The notes under the pieces are model-generated. The model did not search any database, was not told the DNA's origin, and saw nothing but the letters and a program-made list of their open reading frames with translations. The translations under genes were made by a program, and so were the position numbers. Positions 33,975 through 44,108 of a stretch of DNA of 64,000 nucleotides are shown piece by piece. Source of the DNA: Rheinheimera tangshanensis (GTDB taxonomy: Bacteria > Pseudomonadota > Gammaproteobacteria > Enterobacterales > Alteromonadaceae); the NCBI RefSeq assembly GCF_014645135.1, contig NZ_BMLH01000012.1, positions 28,481-92,480 on the forward strand, given 5' to 3'. Numbering within the stretch: position 1 is the first letter of the stretch; each line of letters opens with the position of its first letter.

Positions 33975-36326
33975 TTAGAAATCCAGTTTTAACGTCACAG
34001 TCGCTGTACGTTCAGCACCTAAGTAATAAGCGCCTTCCTGGCCGCCTGCTAAGTAATCTTCGTCGTTTAAGTTATTCAGCACTAATGAAAGATCTAGGCC
34101 TTTAAACATGTCTTTAGACGACAAATCTTTACTGTAGCCGACATAGAAATCCATCACTGTAGAGGCTGGGATTTCATCTTTATTGCCACCTAAAGCCGCG
34201 CCAAAGTAAGTGTCAGTGCGCTTGGCGGTTAAACCTGCACGGTACGCATCACCCTGGTAACGCAGTGACAAGCTCAGCATAGTTTCTGGTGAGCCTGCGA
34301 CTTTATCGCCCTCAAAAATAGCAGCAGGGTTAATGGCTGGTTTACCGTCTGGGCCTGTCACTACATTACCATCGTCATCCAAAACCAAGGTATTAATACT
34401 TTGGCTATATTCGGCGTTATTGCTGGTCAAAGCACTGTAGAGGCTCCAACCTTGCATAAATTCCCAGTTTAAGCTGGCTTCTAAACCGTTCGATTCAATA
34501 CCACCTACGTTGACATAAGTACCGTCTAATTCGTTCAGATAATCCGGGCCAGCGCCATTGGCACCGGGTTGCAGGAAGGTAATACGGTTATCAAACTGTA
34601 CGTCGTAATAAGTCAAAGACAGGCTTAAGTCATCGCCAAAGTAGCGTAAACCTAAGTCGATATTCTCTGCAGTTTCAGCCTCCAGTGAACCAAAATCCTG
34701 ATCGGTTTCTAAAATCGCATCGCTGATAGCTTTGAAGTTTTCGGCGTAACCACCAAAGACTTCGTAGCTTTCGTTTAAGCGATAAACAAAACCCAGGCTT
34801 GGCAATAAATCTGAATCGCTGTCGAGTTTACCTTCGTTACCTGCCACTATATTGTCTTTGCGGCTGACATCGACATAAAACTGCTTCACGCCCAAAGTAA
34901 CAGTGAAGTCGTTCCAGCTGATTTGATCCTGCAGGTAAATTTTCTGAGTGTCAGTTTCATAAGTCCGATCGTAGTGCACCCAGTAAGGTTGATTGTCGAA
35001 GTAATGATACTGTTTCGGGTCAATCACGTTGTGCCAGTCGCGGCTTTCGTCACGGTCTTGCTGTTCAAGCCAGGCACCTAACCGCAGCTCGTGGTTTTCC
35101 ATCGCCCATTTGAGTTCTGACGTCAGACCGTAACGGTCTTTTTCATAGTGGGTATGGCGGTAAGAGGATACGCGGGTAGCACCTGTTAAATCGGCATTTG
35201 GATCCAGAATCGGCTGACCTTCAGCATTGACGTACTGATAAGGCGTTAAAGTACCGTTACCTGTGCCACGGCTTACGCGGTTACCGGCAGCATCTTCCAC
35301 ATAGACCTGATACGGCGGCATCCAGTCACCACGGCCAGATTGCATATGCACATAAGGCGTTACAGTCAGGTTCAGGCTGTCTGATAAGTCGGTATCAATT
35401 TTCACGTAGGTGAAGCTGTTTTCGCGCAAGGTCGACCAGACTTCAGCAAAGTTTTGATCGACATCCGGGTTACCTGTCCACACATTGGTCAGACGATCCC
35501 ACTCCGGGTTTTCGAAAAACTGAGCTAAAGAGACGGTGTTGTAGTTGTCTTCTTCAGCGTCATCGTAAGAAAAACGCGCGGTAATAGTGGTGTTTTCCAA
35601 TTCGGTCACAGTTTTAACTTCACCGTGCAGACGGTCAGTAAAACCATTGCTGCCTGAACCTATCCATCTGTTGTTAAAGCTGTCTGACAAGCTGAAATAG
35701 GCTGTGGTATTGCCACCTATCTGGCCTGTGTCAAAACGGGTGTAATAACGACGGGCATTATGATCGCCGCCTGTCACCCCTACAGATAAGTTTTCTTCGG
35801 CCAGCGGGTTGTTGGACACAAAGTTTAAAGTACCGCCCAACGCATCTAAAGAAGCAGAGGCGATATCGGATGTGCCTTGGCCTACTTCGACAAAAGCGGT
35901 GTTTTCTGTGTCCAGGTAACGGTTGGCTTTACTGCCACCGCCATAACCAGAGCCACCATTAGGTAAACCATCTACGGTAATACCCAGTTGTTGCTCGTTC
36001 AGGTTGACGTTAAAACCGCGCATTGAAATAGTTGTTGACCAGTCGTCACCACCAAAAGCGTCGCCTTGGCCGACGCTAATGCCAGGTAGTTGGCTGACTA
36101 AATCAAGCACATTGCCTATTGGCGCTTTGGTATTTTTAATGGCTTCGTCTGTGCTGTTATTGGCGTAGCTAATACGTTTGCCGGTAATGGCCAACACTTC
36201 GACTTCCTGCTCTTCAGCCGCTGCCGCTGCGGCTTCTTCTGCGACAACAGGTACCGATAAACCCAGGGCTGAACTCACTGCCAAAGCGAGCAGATGTTTG
36301 TGATGTAATGCCACGTGAAACTCCAT
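33975..36326 (-). CDS. TonB-dependent receptor
   Basis: Outer-membrane receptor of 783 residues. The chosen ATG at 36326 opens a signal peptide (HKHLLALAVSSALGLSVPVVA, about 9-29); the frame extends to 36401 but without a secretion signal there. Plug domain about 45-165 with VEVLAITGKR (TonB box area), NVLDLVSQLPGISVGQGDAF and ISMRGFNVNLNEQQLGITVDGLP. The barrel ends in RTATVTLKLDF. Ligand unknown; acidic loops and the absence of a Fur box give no strong hint of iron. A periplasmic solute-binding protein gene lies divergently upstream. Confidence 0.9.
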   Translation of the reverse strand: MEFHVALHHKHLLALAVSSALGLSVPVVAEEAAAAAAEEQEVEVLAITGKRISYANNSTDEAIKNTKAPIGNVLDLVSQLPGISVGQGDAFGGDDWSTTISMRGFNVNLNEQQLGITVDGLPNGGSGYGGGSKANRYLDTENTAFVEVGQGTSDIASASLDALGGTLNFVSNNPLAEENLSVGVTGGDHNARRYYTRFDTGQIGGNTTAYFSLSDSFNNRWIGSGSNGFTDRLHGEVKTVTELENTTITARFSYDDAEEDNYNTVSLAQFFENPEWDRLTNVWTGNPDVDQNFAEVWSTLRENSFTYVKIDTDLSDSLNLTVTPYVHMQSGRGDWMPPYQVYVEDAAGNRVSRGTGNGTLTPYQYVNAEGQPILDPNADLTGATRVSSYRHTHYEKDRYGLTSELKWAMENHELRLGAWLEQQDRDESRDWHNVIDPKQYHYFDNQPYWVHYDRTYETDTQKIYLQDQISWNDFTVTLGVKQFYVDVSRKDNIVAGNEGKLDSDSDLLPSLGFVYRLNESYEVFGGYAENFKAISDAILETDQDFGSLEAETAENIDLGLRYFGDDLSLSLTYYDVQFDNRITFLQPGANGAGPDYLNELDGTYVNVGGIESNGLEASLNWEFMQGWSLYSALTSNNAEYSQSINTLVLDDDGNVVTGPDGKPAINPAAIFEGDKVAGSPETMLSLSLRYQGDAYRAGLTAKRTDTYFGAALGGNKDEIPASTVMDFYVGYSKDLSSKDMFKGLDLSLVLNNLNDEDYLAGGQEGAYYLGAERTATVTLKLDF

Positions 36327-36517
36327 ATTGTTGTTTGAATTGAAGAAAATGCCATCATTCTGGAGTGGTCTGATGACATTGCAGTGAAAGGGCGATGACA
36401 AAATGAAGTAATTGATATGTAAGTTTTATGAACGGCTGAGTGGCTGTTTTGTGAACAGTTCAAAGAAAAAACTGGAGTTCAAACAAGAGTTTGGCCTATG
36501 CTGAAGTGAGGTTGTAG

Positions 36518-37258
36518 ATGGTGAAGTCGATGCAACAACTGCTGTATTTAGGAATGCTCTGTGTGGCCTTCATGGCTGTTCCTGCAAAGGCGCAGCAGCT
36601 ACAGCTTTTAGTTGGGGTGGAAAAACCTCCTTATATCAAAGTATCGACTCAAACCGGCTACGAACTGGAATTACTCAGTGCTGTGGTCAAACGTATGGGC
36701 TTTGACTGTCAGTTTATTCATGTACCCAATGGTCGATTACTGGATGTATTTAACGAAGGCCAGGCTGATTTAGTGTCACTGCAGCGTAGTGCCCCAGAGG
36801 GGCTGTTCGCCACCGAATCCTACATCAGTTATCAGAATATTCTGATAGTACGCCAAGACTTGTATAAAGAGATCCTGAGCTTAAGCGATTTGGTGGGGCT
36901 TAGAGTGATGGCTTTTCAAAACGCTCTTAAGTTTTTGCCGCCAGCTTATGCCGACGCCATTAATAAAACCAGCAGTTATCTCGAAGTGGTAGAGCAACAT
37001 CAACTGCCGGCTTTATTATTAAAAAACAGGGTGGATGTATTGGTAATGGACAGAAATATCTTCTGGCACTATTACCGCCTAACAGCCCCTGATGACAGGA
37101 GTCTGAAAGTCCTGAGCTTGTTCCAGCCGAATCACTATCATATGTTAGCCCGCACTCCAGAGGTCGCTGAGCGTTTTAATAAAGCACTGATGGAGGTGAA
37201 ACAGTCGGAGTTATTTAGCCAACTGCAGCTAAAGTATTTTGCGGAGTTGAGTCAGTAG
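36518..37258 (+). CDS. Periplasmic solute-binding protein (SBP_bac_3 type)
   Basis: 246-residue exported protein with the fold of amino-acid-binding proteins. Signal peptide about 1-25 (cleaved after AKA). Core motifs are GVEKPPYIK (about 33-41), GYELELLSAVVKRMGFDCQFI (about 46-66), and LLDVFNEGQADLVSLQRSAPE. No ABC permease is nearby, so it may be an orphan binding or sensing protein, as is frequent in this lineage. GAGG six bases before the ATG supports the start. Confidence 0.82.
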   Translation: MVKSMQQLLYLGMLCVAFMAVPAKAQQLQLLVGVEKPPYIKVSTQTGYELELLSAVVKRMGFDCQFIHVPNGRLLDVFNEGQADLVSLQRSAPEGLFATESYISYQNILIVRQDLYKEILSLSDLVGLRVMAFQNALKFLPPAYADAINKTSSYLEVVEQHQLPALLLKNRVDVLVMDRNIFWHYYRLTAPDDRSLKVLSLFQPNHYHMLARTPEVAERFNKALMEVKQSELFSQLQLKYFAELSQ

Positions 37259-37420
37259 CTGGAAGGCAAGGATGGACGGCAGTTCACTGCTAAAAACTGT
37301 TGAAATCGGTGCACCTTAGGCATAACTTGATAGATGGGCGTACCATAAAACAAGGAGAACAGCTGTTCGACTTGCCAGACGAACACTGTTTGCATAGACG
37401 CTGTTATTTAATGTGAGGAC

Positions 37421-37813
37421 ATGGATATTCTTAAGGTCATTTTTTGGCTGCTTTTGATATGGCTTTTGTTCACTTTAGCTACCCGGATTTATTGGTATAA
37501 AAAAGAAGGCTATGGTTATGCAAGTTGGTTTTTCGAGTGGTTATTAGCTTGCTTTTCTTGTGCTGGCGTTTACGTGGTTGCCTATGATACTCCACTGCTC
37601 GAGCAAAGAGTGTGGTGGTTTGTCCTTTTCTTGGTTCTCGTGTCAACAATCTATAGATTAAGAAGCCAACGGTTCAACGCCCAAATGATACAACTTAATA
37701 GGGCACAAGTTCTTTTGGTTAAATCGCTTATGGCTCTTTTTACTGTACCAGTAGTCGCTATTCTGTTGGTAAATGCCAGTAACTTGACTGGTGTATGGAC
37801 CCCAGGATCTTGA
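37421..37813 (+). CDS. Hypothetical membrane protein
   Basis: Not recognised. 130 residues with four hydrophobic segments: about 5-22 (VIFWLLLIWLLFTLATRI), 33-53, 65-80 and 100-120. It has many aromatic residues in the first half and a short polar C-terminus. GAGG sits very close to the ATG. No family can be named and the neighbours give no hint. Confidence 0.6.
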   Translation: MDILKVIFWLLLIWLLFTLATRIYWYKKEGYGYASWFFEWLLACFSCAGVYVVAYDTPLLEQRVWWFVLFLVLVSTIYRLRSQRFNAQMIQLNRAQVLLVKSLMALFTVPVVAILLVNASNLTGVWTPGS

Positions 37814-37940
37814 TATCCTCTTGAGCTGCCGGCTGATCTGGTCCTACTGGAGCAACTTATTTTCGCTTCACTCAGTGAAAGCTGAGCTTTAGCTCATTTA
37901 GCCTGCAGAGCAAAAGAGTTGTCGGCCTGATGGAGTGAGT

Positions 37941-38357
37941 ATGAAAAACCTTGTCATTATTCTGCAGCTTTGTTTTAGTCTCTGTGCTTATAGCAATCAG
38001 CTAACTCCGTTATCCGGTTTTGAAGCGCTGCAATGGCAGCAACGTATTATTCTGGTCAATAACCTTCAAGACCAGCAGAGCGTATTGACTCTTTTTGAGC
38101 AAAACAAAGCTGAAATTAAAGAGCGGGATATTATCTGGTTTGTGTTTAGTGCAGATGAAATCCAGACAAATTATCAAGGTGTGTTGTCAGCAGATTTTAT
38201 AGCCAGTACAAGAACGCAGTACCGGCTGAAGCCTGGACAAATTATGTTGATAGGTAAAGATGGTGGCGTGAAAATTTTGCTTGACCGTATGGATTTAGAG
38301 GCGATATTTAACGAAATTGACGCTATGCCGATGCGACAAAACGAGATGGTGCATTAA
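37941..38357 (+). CDS. DUF4174 exported protein
   Basis: 138-residue secreted or periplasmic protein of the DUF4174 family. Signal peptide about 1-18 (KNLVIILQLCFSLCAYS). The domain has a thioredoxin-like appearance (LQWQQRIILVNNLQDQQ, RDIIWFVFSADEI, YRLKPGQIMLIGKDGGVKIL) but no CxxC. The ATG at 37941 has GGAG five bases upstream, better than the GTG at 37935. Function unknown. Confidence 0.75.
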   Translation: MKNLVIILQLCFSLCAYSNQLTPLSGFEALQWQQRIILVNNLQDQQSVLTLFEQNKAEIKERDIIWFVFSADEIQTNYQGVLSADFIASTRTQYRLKPGQIMLIGKDGGVKILLDRMDLEAIFNEIDAMPMRQNEMVH

Positions 38358-38404
38358 GTCTGGTGACTTGTGGTTGAATGCTTTGATGTGCGCCCGGCAT
38401 TAAA

Positions 38405-38424
38405 AAAGGACCCGAAGGTCCTTT
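38405..38424. terminator. Terminator between DUF4174 and S10 carboxypeptidase genes
   Basis: AAAGGACC / GGTCCTTT with a CGAA loop. A-run on the left and T-rich right flank; it can serve both convergent genes, with the better T-run for the minus-strand one. Confidence 0.8.
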
Positions 38425-38439
38425 CTAAACAAGGTCAGA

Positions 38440-39978
38440 TCAATATTTAGCAGCTTGATCCGGCTTAGGTAAAGTGGCTTTGATAAAGTCACGTAAGTCC
38501 TGGTTCGACTGACGTAAATCGTCGTAACGCAGGTACATCATATGACCGCTGCGGTAGCCTTTGAAGCTTAATCTGTCTTTCATTTTGCCACTTGGGTCTA
38601 ACTGCCACATATTGTATTTGGCATCAAAATAGTTGGTGGCGCCGTCGTAATACCCCGATTGCGTCATCACATGCAGGTAGGGGTTTTGCGCCATGGCCTG
38701 ACGCAGGTTTTCACCAGTATTGTCATTACTTCTGTCCCATGGATGTACGTTACCAAACATATTGTATTTCACGTCGGTTTTGTAATTCAGCTCGTTTTTC
38801 AGATAGTTATTAATAGCTGGAGTAAAAGAGTGCAGCCATGACGTCAGCTCGGCGTTGTAATCCGGCTCTGAGCCTGCATCTTTTTTATCTATACCCAAAT
38901 AACGTGAGTCTAAACGGCCGACGGTCTGGCCACGTTCACGCAGCAATTCTTTCCAGAAAAAGTCGGTATTGATATCCAGATTATTTTGCAACACAGCTTT
39001 GACTGATAAACCTGAATACTTCGCTACTTGCTCAGCAATCTGTTGTTTTTCAGCTTGAGGTAAAGAGTTGCCTTTGGCTAAAGCAGGTAAGTAAGTGTTC
39101 AGGGTAAACTCTTCGACTTCTGGCAGATAGTCGGTTAAGTCTTTTTGCTGTAAATCGCTAGAGAGCGCTTTGTGATACCAGGCTGTGGCGGCAAAGTAGG
39201 GCAGACGGTTAGCCACATCAACAGGGCCATCACGTTTAATACCAATTTCAGTAGGGGACACCAGCACTACACCGTTTAAGTACATCCACTGCTGGTTTTG
39301 CAGTGCTAAAGCTAAACCCGACACCCGTGTTGTGCCATAGCTCTCGCCAATCAGGTACTTAGGCGATTCCCATCTGTTGTAGCGGCTGACAAAGGTGTTG
39401 ACCCACTCGGCCAGGTATTTGATATCCGCATTCACACCAAAAAACATTTTTTGTTGCTGATCCGGGCTTGGCATTTTGCCATCTTTACCAGGCAATACGC
39501 GGGAATAGGCGGTGTTCACCGGGTTTACAAAGACGATGTCTGCAGTATCCAGCACTGAATAAGGGTTTTGTTTTACGCCATAAGGTTGCAGCGGGTAGCC
39601 TTCGCTATCGACATTCAGCGCTTTGGGGCCTGTGTAAGCAATTTGCATCCATACCGATGCTGAACCAGGGCCGCCGTTAAAGGAAATCAGCAAAGGGCGG
39701 CTTTTTCTGTCTTTTACATCCTGACGTTCGTAGTAGGTATAAAAAATGGCGGCCGTTGGATTGCCTTGCTCATCCCATACCGGCTGAGTGCCAGTGTAGG
39801 CTTTGTAACTGAAATCCTGATCCAGCACTGTGGTTTCATGTTCTGTCACCACTACTGAATCCGCGTCTATTTGTACACTGGCATTTTTTGCAGTTTTGGC
39901 ATCTTCAGCCTGAACAGCAAAGCTTAAACTGGTTGCACTCAGGTATAAGCTGAGCAACAGAAGTGGACTGATTTTCAT
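38440..39978 (-). CDS. Exported serine carboxypeptidase (family S10)
   Basis: 512-residue peptidase removing C-terminal residues, usually most active at low pH in this family. Signal peptide about 1-24. Oxyanion-hole motif FNGGPGSASVW (about 100-110), nucleophile Ser213 in GESYG, Asp in SGYYDGATNYF (about 440) and His in GYRSGHMMY (about 473). AGGAA precedes the ATG. S10 enzymes are uncommon in most bacteria but frequent in Alteromonadales-like and Xanthomonas-like species. Together with the S8, S9 and S41 enzymes in this window it fits growth on protein. Confidence 0.93.
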   Translation of the reverse strand: MKISPLLLLSLYLSATSLSFAVQAEDAKTAKNASVQIDADSVVVTEHETTVLDQDFSYKAYTGTQPVWDEQGNPTAAIFYTYYERQDVKDRKSRPLLISFNGGPGSASVWMQIAYTGPKALNVDSEGYPLQPYGVKQNPYSVLDTADIVFVNPVNTAYSRVLPGKDGKMPSPDQQQKMFFGVNADIKYLAEWVNTFVSRYNRWESPKYLIGESYGTTRVSGLALALQNQQWMYLNGVVLVSPTEIGIKRDGPVDVANRLPYFAATAWYHKALSSDLQQKDLTDYLPEVEEFTLNTYLPALAKGNSLPQAEKQQIAEQVAKYSGLSVKAVLQNNLDINTDFFWKELLRERGQTVGRLDSRYLGIDKKDAGSEPDYNAELTSWLHSFTPAINNYLKNELNYKTDVKYNMFGNVHPWDRSNDNTGENLRQAMAQNPYLHVMTQSGYYDGATNYFDAKYNMWQLDPSGKMKDRLSFKGYRSGHMMYLRYDDLRQSNQDLRDFIKATLPKPDQAAKY

Positions 39979-40215
39979 AGAGTTCCTGCTAGTTTTTGTT
40001 GTTTATAGTGCTGGGGATTGTCATTCAGCTTACTGTTTAACTCACAAAACACAAAATAACCATCTGTGTTGAGACTAATTCACCTGAACTTGGGATACCG
40101 TGCTTTGTCTGTTGCTCCGCACTTCTTGCCTAAAAGTCCAGCAGGCTGATTTGAACGGTGCAGGGCTGTTGCTTTGCTTTTATACTGGTTTTAAACATCT
40201 GTGAAGGAGAACGTA

Positions 40216-41112
40216 GTGAGTATCGAACTGCAACTTGAACAACTCAAAACCCAGCTTTCGTCTCATATGCCTGCTGATGGTGTTAAAGAATGTATGATTC
40301 CTGACTTGCATTTATACCGCACCGAAGTGACTACCGACGTGACGCCGGTGGTCTATGACCCTTCTCTATGCATTATGCTGCAGGGCGAAAAAGAGGTGTA
40401 TTTAAACAATGACAAGCTGGTGTATGACCCCTTAAGTTATTTGCTGGTGCCTGTGACTGTGCCTGTCAGCGGCAAAGTCACCAAAGCCAGTGTCGATAAA
40501 CCTTATCTTGCGCTGAAGATGACTATTGACCTAAAAGAATTGGCTGATCTGGTGATTGATTTAGGTGGTAGGGTCGAACGCAGTCAATATCAGGTGAAAG
40601 CTATGTCGGTTGGCCGGGTGGATGAAGCTTTATTATCTGCGGTCAGTCGTATGGTTCAACTGTTAGATAAACCGTCCGATATACCAGTGCTTTATCCGCT
40701 ATTAAAACGCGAAATTTTATACCGTTTATTATTAGGCGATTTAGGTAGTCAGTTACGTGATTTTATGCTGCTGGATAGTCAGGGACACCGTATCAGCAAA
40801 GTGATTGAAATACTTCGTAAAAAATTCAATGAGCCACTGCGAATTAAAGATTTAGCCGATGAGGTACATTTGAGTGAGTCCGCTTTGTTTCAGGCTTTTA
40901 AGGCCGTGACTGCTATGTCACCTTTGCAGTATCAGAAAAAATTACGCCTGAATGAGGCGCGCCGTATTATGTTACAAGAGGGCATTGAAGCGGCCACTGC
41001 CAGTTATAAAGTAGGTTACGAAAGCCCTTCGCAGTTTAGCCGTGAGTACAGCCGATTATTCGGTGCTCCACCTAAAGCTGATATCGAAAGAGTGCGTTTG
41101 CAGGGCAGCTGA
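40216..41112 (+). CDS. AraC-family regulator with N-terminal cupin domain
   Basis: 298-residue transcription regulator. The N-terminal AraC_N cupin covers about 20-170 (VYDPSLCIMLQGEKEVYLNN). Two helix-turn-helix motifs follow at about 205-295 (LRIKDLADEVHLSESALFQAF and ATASYKVGYESPSQFSREYSRLFG). The GTG at 40216 has AGGAG eight bases upstream; the in-frame GTG at 40201 does not. Its target is unknown; it is convergent with the amylase gene and follows no obvious operon. Confidence 0.9.
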   Translation: MSIELQLEQLKTQLSSHMPADGVKECMIPDLHLYRTEVTTDVTPVVYDPSLCIMLQGEKEVYLNNDKLVYDPLSYLLVPVTVPVSGKVTKASVDKPYLALKMTIDLKELADLVIDLGGRVERSQYQVKAMSVGRVDEALLSAVSRMVQLLDKPSDIPVLYPLLKREILYRLLLGDLGSQLRDFMLLDSQGHRISKVIEILRKKFNEPLRIKDLADEVHLSESALFQAFKAVTAMSPLQYQKKLRLNEARRIMLQEGIEAATASYKVGYESPSQFSREYSRLFGAPPKADIERVRLQGS

Positions 41113-41146
41113 TGGCTCAGAACTTGTGTAGCTGCTAAATCCTCTA

Positions 41147-41177
41147 TGTGGGTCAGAGCTGACAGCTCTGACCCACA
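41147..41177. repeat. Perfect 14-bp stem hairpin with GGGTCAGAG core
   Basis: TGTGGGTCAGAGCT / AGCTCTGACCCACA with a three-base loop, between convergent AraC and amylase genes, six bases from the amylase stop. It shares GGGTCAGAG/CTCTGACCC with the hairpin at 46281-46327. No T-run, so either a REP-like element or a bidirectional 3' end structure. Confidence 0.75.
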
Positions 41178-41182
41178 GTCGC

Positions 41183-42580
41183 TTACTGCTGCAACCACAT
41201 CCGTGCACTGCGGGCCGGAATAGTCACCTTTAACCACTGCGTATTGACCTGAAAGCTATTGCCACTGATCACATCAGTGTAGTTGACATACCAGTTCAGC
41301 TCGTTGGCGTAGGTATCGACCCAATACTCCTGTGGTGTATCACATTTGTTAATGCCCACTATGCCCTTTTTGTCACGTTTAAACAGCAGGAAGCACTGGC
41401 CGTGTCCCAGCACCTGCATACCGCTGCCTTGGGTACTGTTATGAAAACGGATCATATTTTTAATATCTGCTCTTTTATAAAAATCCTGCCAGCGGTAGCC
41501 ATCTAAATTGGCCGTCTCACCGTGATCCGAATAAATCATTGGCGTACCACCGTTTCTTCCCAGAATGTAAGCATGGGCCAGCGTCTCATCTGTGCTGTTC
41601 ATGATCTGATAACGAAAACCATCATTGGTTGGAATGTCATGAGTGATGGCAAAGGTTACGGCTTTGTTCCATGCCAGTGCCTGACCATAAGCACCTGGGT
41701 CGACCAGTACGCTCATAGAGCCGCCAAAACTGAAGGCATTGCGCATAGAAGCAAACAGCGGGAAGTCATAAGCACTGTGGCTGGTATTGTCCAGATAAGG
41801 TTTTAAAAACAGTTCGTACTCCTGATTGCCTGAGCCGCCAGAGGTAATAACTTCACCAAACACATGCATGCCACTAAGTAAAGTCGGAGTAAACACAGCA
41901 TTAATGTGGGCATTGGTCATATGTTTCACAGCATCCACCCGGAAGCCTTTAATACCCATATCTTTCAGTGCCTGTAAGTAGGCTTGCTGCTGAGCTATGA
42001 CCCAGTTGTTATTATCCAAATCAGGTAAGCCGGTATCGCTGCCACCGCCACAAAGCCGGTAATATTGTACTTGCCAGACGTCCAGATAATTACTGATACA
42101 ACCAGGCGCATGAAAGTCTGAACCGGACAGAAAGTTCTGTGTTAAATCGCCATACAGTTTCTGATTATTGGCGTAGGTCCAGTTGGCCTGATAGCTGCTG
42201 AGTACTGCTAAACCTGGGTAGTTCAGATCACTGCGCTGGGCGCTTTCATTCGCCATATGATTCAGTACCACATCAGCATAGACCTGAATGCCTTTGCTGG
42301 TCATGGTCTGGATCAGCGTTTGCAGCTGCTGTTTGTTGCCGCGTGGATGATCTATCAGGCGTAAATCCTGTGGCTGATAACGGGCCCACCACTGCTCGCC
42401 GCTGGATTTCATTGGCGGTGCTATCAGCACTTTTTTATAACCGGCCTGCTGAATTTCAGTGGCTTTGGCGGTGATTTCGCTGTAGTTCCAGTTAAAGGCA
42501 TGCAAAATTACATCGGCATACGCCGGGCTTGCAGATAGCAGGCTGACGCCCACTAACAGTGTCTGTAGTGATAATTTCAT
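41183..42580 (-). CDS. Secreted alpha-amylase (GH13)
   Basis: Starch-hydrolysing enzyme of 465 residues. Signal peptide 1-22. (beta/alpha)8 barrel motifs are YADVVLNHM (about 101-109), GFRVDAVKHM with the nucleophile Asp216, VFGEVITSG with acid/base Glu243, and AITHDIPTND with Asp315. A C-terminal beta domain is present and there is no starch-binding module. It is close to bacterial/marine secreted amylases that bind Ca and Cl. AGGGT precedes the ATG; it is transcribed alone. Confidence 0.93.
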   Translation of the reverse strand: MKLSLQTLLVGVSLLSASPAYADVILHAFNWNYSEITAKATEIQQAGYKKVLIAPPMKSSGEQWWARYQPQDLRLIDHPRGNKQQLQTLIQTMTSKGIQVYADVVLNHMANESAQRSDLNYPGLAVLSSYQANWTYANNQKLYGDLTQNFLSGSDFHAPGCISNYLDVWQVQYYRLCGGGSDTGLPDLDNNNWVIAQQQAYLQALKDMGIKGFRVDAVKHMTNAHINAVFTPTLLSGMHVFGEVITSGGSGNQEYELFLKPYLDNTSHSAYDFPLFASMRNAFSFGGSMSVLVDPGAYGQALAWNKAVTFAITHDIPTNDGFRYQIMNSTDETLAHAYILGRNGGTPMIYSDHGETANLDGYRWQDFYKRADIKNMIRFHNSTQGSGMQVLGHGQCFLLFKRDKKGIVGINKCDTPQEYWVDTYANELNWYVNYTDVISGNSFQVNTQWLKVTIPARSARMWLQQ

Positions 42581-42760
42581 TCGTTTTACCCTGTCATTTT
42601 TTAATGGGCCACTTTGACGGCGAGTTTTTGCTCGTCCTGTCTGTGGTTGTCTTTTTGTACACCGGTGACAGATAAAAGTTATGAAAGGCTGATTGATTTG
42701 TAAATAAAGTTGCTCAATTGTTTATTAAATGCATACGTATTCAGTGCGAAATAGTATTTT

Positions 42761-43867
42761 TTAATGCATAGCCTGCCATTGCTCCAGCCATAACCAGACT
42801 TGTTGTTGCTGTTGCTGGTTAAACTCATGGCGTGCTTCAGTCCAAATTTCAGTGCGAAGCGCTGATTCTGCGCCAAAGGCCCGCCAGACTTTTTTCAGTT
42901 GATGCTGCCCTTGAATAACACCTTGAACTGGCATCAAGGGATCTTGTCCGCCATTGATTAAATACAAAGCTTTGGGCGCCGCTAAACTGACCTGATCCGG
43001 AATATCCAGCTGACGGGCCAGACCCGGATGCAGCATATAAAAGGATGACTGGCCTTTGGTTAAATTGGCATCAGGTTGTAACAGTTGCTGGTAAGTATTA
43101 AACCAACAAATAGCAGCTGCGGCCTGAATATGCTCAGACAGCGCAGCTACTTGCCATGCACGGTACGCGCCCATCGAAAAACCTATGGCAGCAATTTTTC
43201 CTGCAGGAACCTGCGGTCTTTGTGCTAAAAACTTCGCTAGTTGCATATCTTCATAGGCAGATAACCCTGCCAGTGAATGGCCTGTTGCGATTAGATTCGC
43301 TGCCAGTTGTTGTTGCTGTTCATACTGAATAGGCCCACGTTCACCAAAACCTGAAGTATCAGCAGCCAATACCAGATAACCCTGGGCTGCAAGTTCATCA
43401 CCAATAAACTGGCCGCCATAGTATTTATTCACCCAGTCTTTGGCTTGTTTTTGCACTGGAGAATCTGCAAAAGGCCGGATCATTTTTTCTTTGCCGATGA
43501 CAAAATAAGCACCATGGTCGTGCAGCAATAACACCGCAGCTTTGATCGGCTGATGTTTTGGCGTGAGCAACAGTGCTTTGCTATGGCTGATTTTGCTTAG
43601 CGGGATTTGCCACAATTCAGCTTTATAGCTGCCTCTGTCTTCTTGTCGCAGCAAGGCTGCGGGCGCTAGCGTCGCTGTTGCAGGAGCGAGCAGGGCATCC
43701 AGATAAAACTGACGTTGTTGCTGTTGCCATTGGGCCGGAAGTGATTGCTCTTGCCAACTGCCCGCATAAGCAACTGCTGGTGTTACAGGCAAAATCACTG
43801 CTGCTTCAGAAAAAAAGCAGCTGAACGCCAGCCACAAAATCCCACATAATCTGATCATAATCGCCAT
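42761..43867 (-). CDS. Exported alpha/beta hydrolase (dienelactone-hydrolase-like)
   Basis: About 368-residue hydrolase. A signal peptide is seen at the N-terminus (IRLCGILWLAFSCFFSEAA). Catalytic elements are LLLHDHGAYF, the nucleophile elbow IGFSMGAYR with Ser, Asp in NGGQDPLMP and His in EARHEFNQ. The start is uncertain: ATGs at 43897, 43867 and 43858 are in frame, none with a strong ribosome binding site; 43867 or 43858 gives a proper signal peptide. The C-terminus is rich in Gln. Substrate unknown. Confidence 0.82.
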   Translation of the reverse strand: MAIMIRLCGILWLAFSCFFSEAAVILPVTPAVAYAGSWQEQSLPAQWQQQQRQFYLDALLAPATATLAPAALLRQEDRGSYKAELWQIPLSKISHSKALLLTPKHQPIKAAVLLLHDHGAYFVIGKEKMIRPFADSPVQKQAKDWVNKYYGGQFIGDELAAQGYLVLAADTSGFGERGPIQYEQQQQLAANLIATGHSLAGLSAYEDMQLAKFLAQRPQVPAGKIAAIGFSMGAYRAWQVAALSEHIQAAAAICWFNTYQQLLQPDANLTKGQSSFYMLHPGLARQLDIPDQVSLAAPKALYLINGGQDPLMPVQGVIQGQHQLKKVWRAFGAESALRTEIWTEARHEFNQQQQQQVWLWLEQWQAMH

Positions 43868-44108
43868 CCCAACAGCATTTTCTTTAGCATATAACACTGC
43901 TGAATTTCAGGTTGAACTTAGGGAGGAAAATTCCATAAAACGAACAGGCAGAGTTATTAAGCGCATCTATATGAGCGTTAATCGTAAAGGATGCGTTGAG
44001 TAAACAGTTTTGTTATGCTCGCTTACTAATTTTATTAGCACTTACCTCTTCTTCATTGAAACAAGGGTTTCAGACGAAGAAGGGTACAAAATCCGGGGAA
44101 CAGGATAG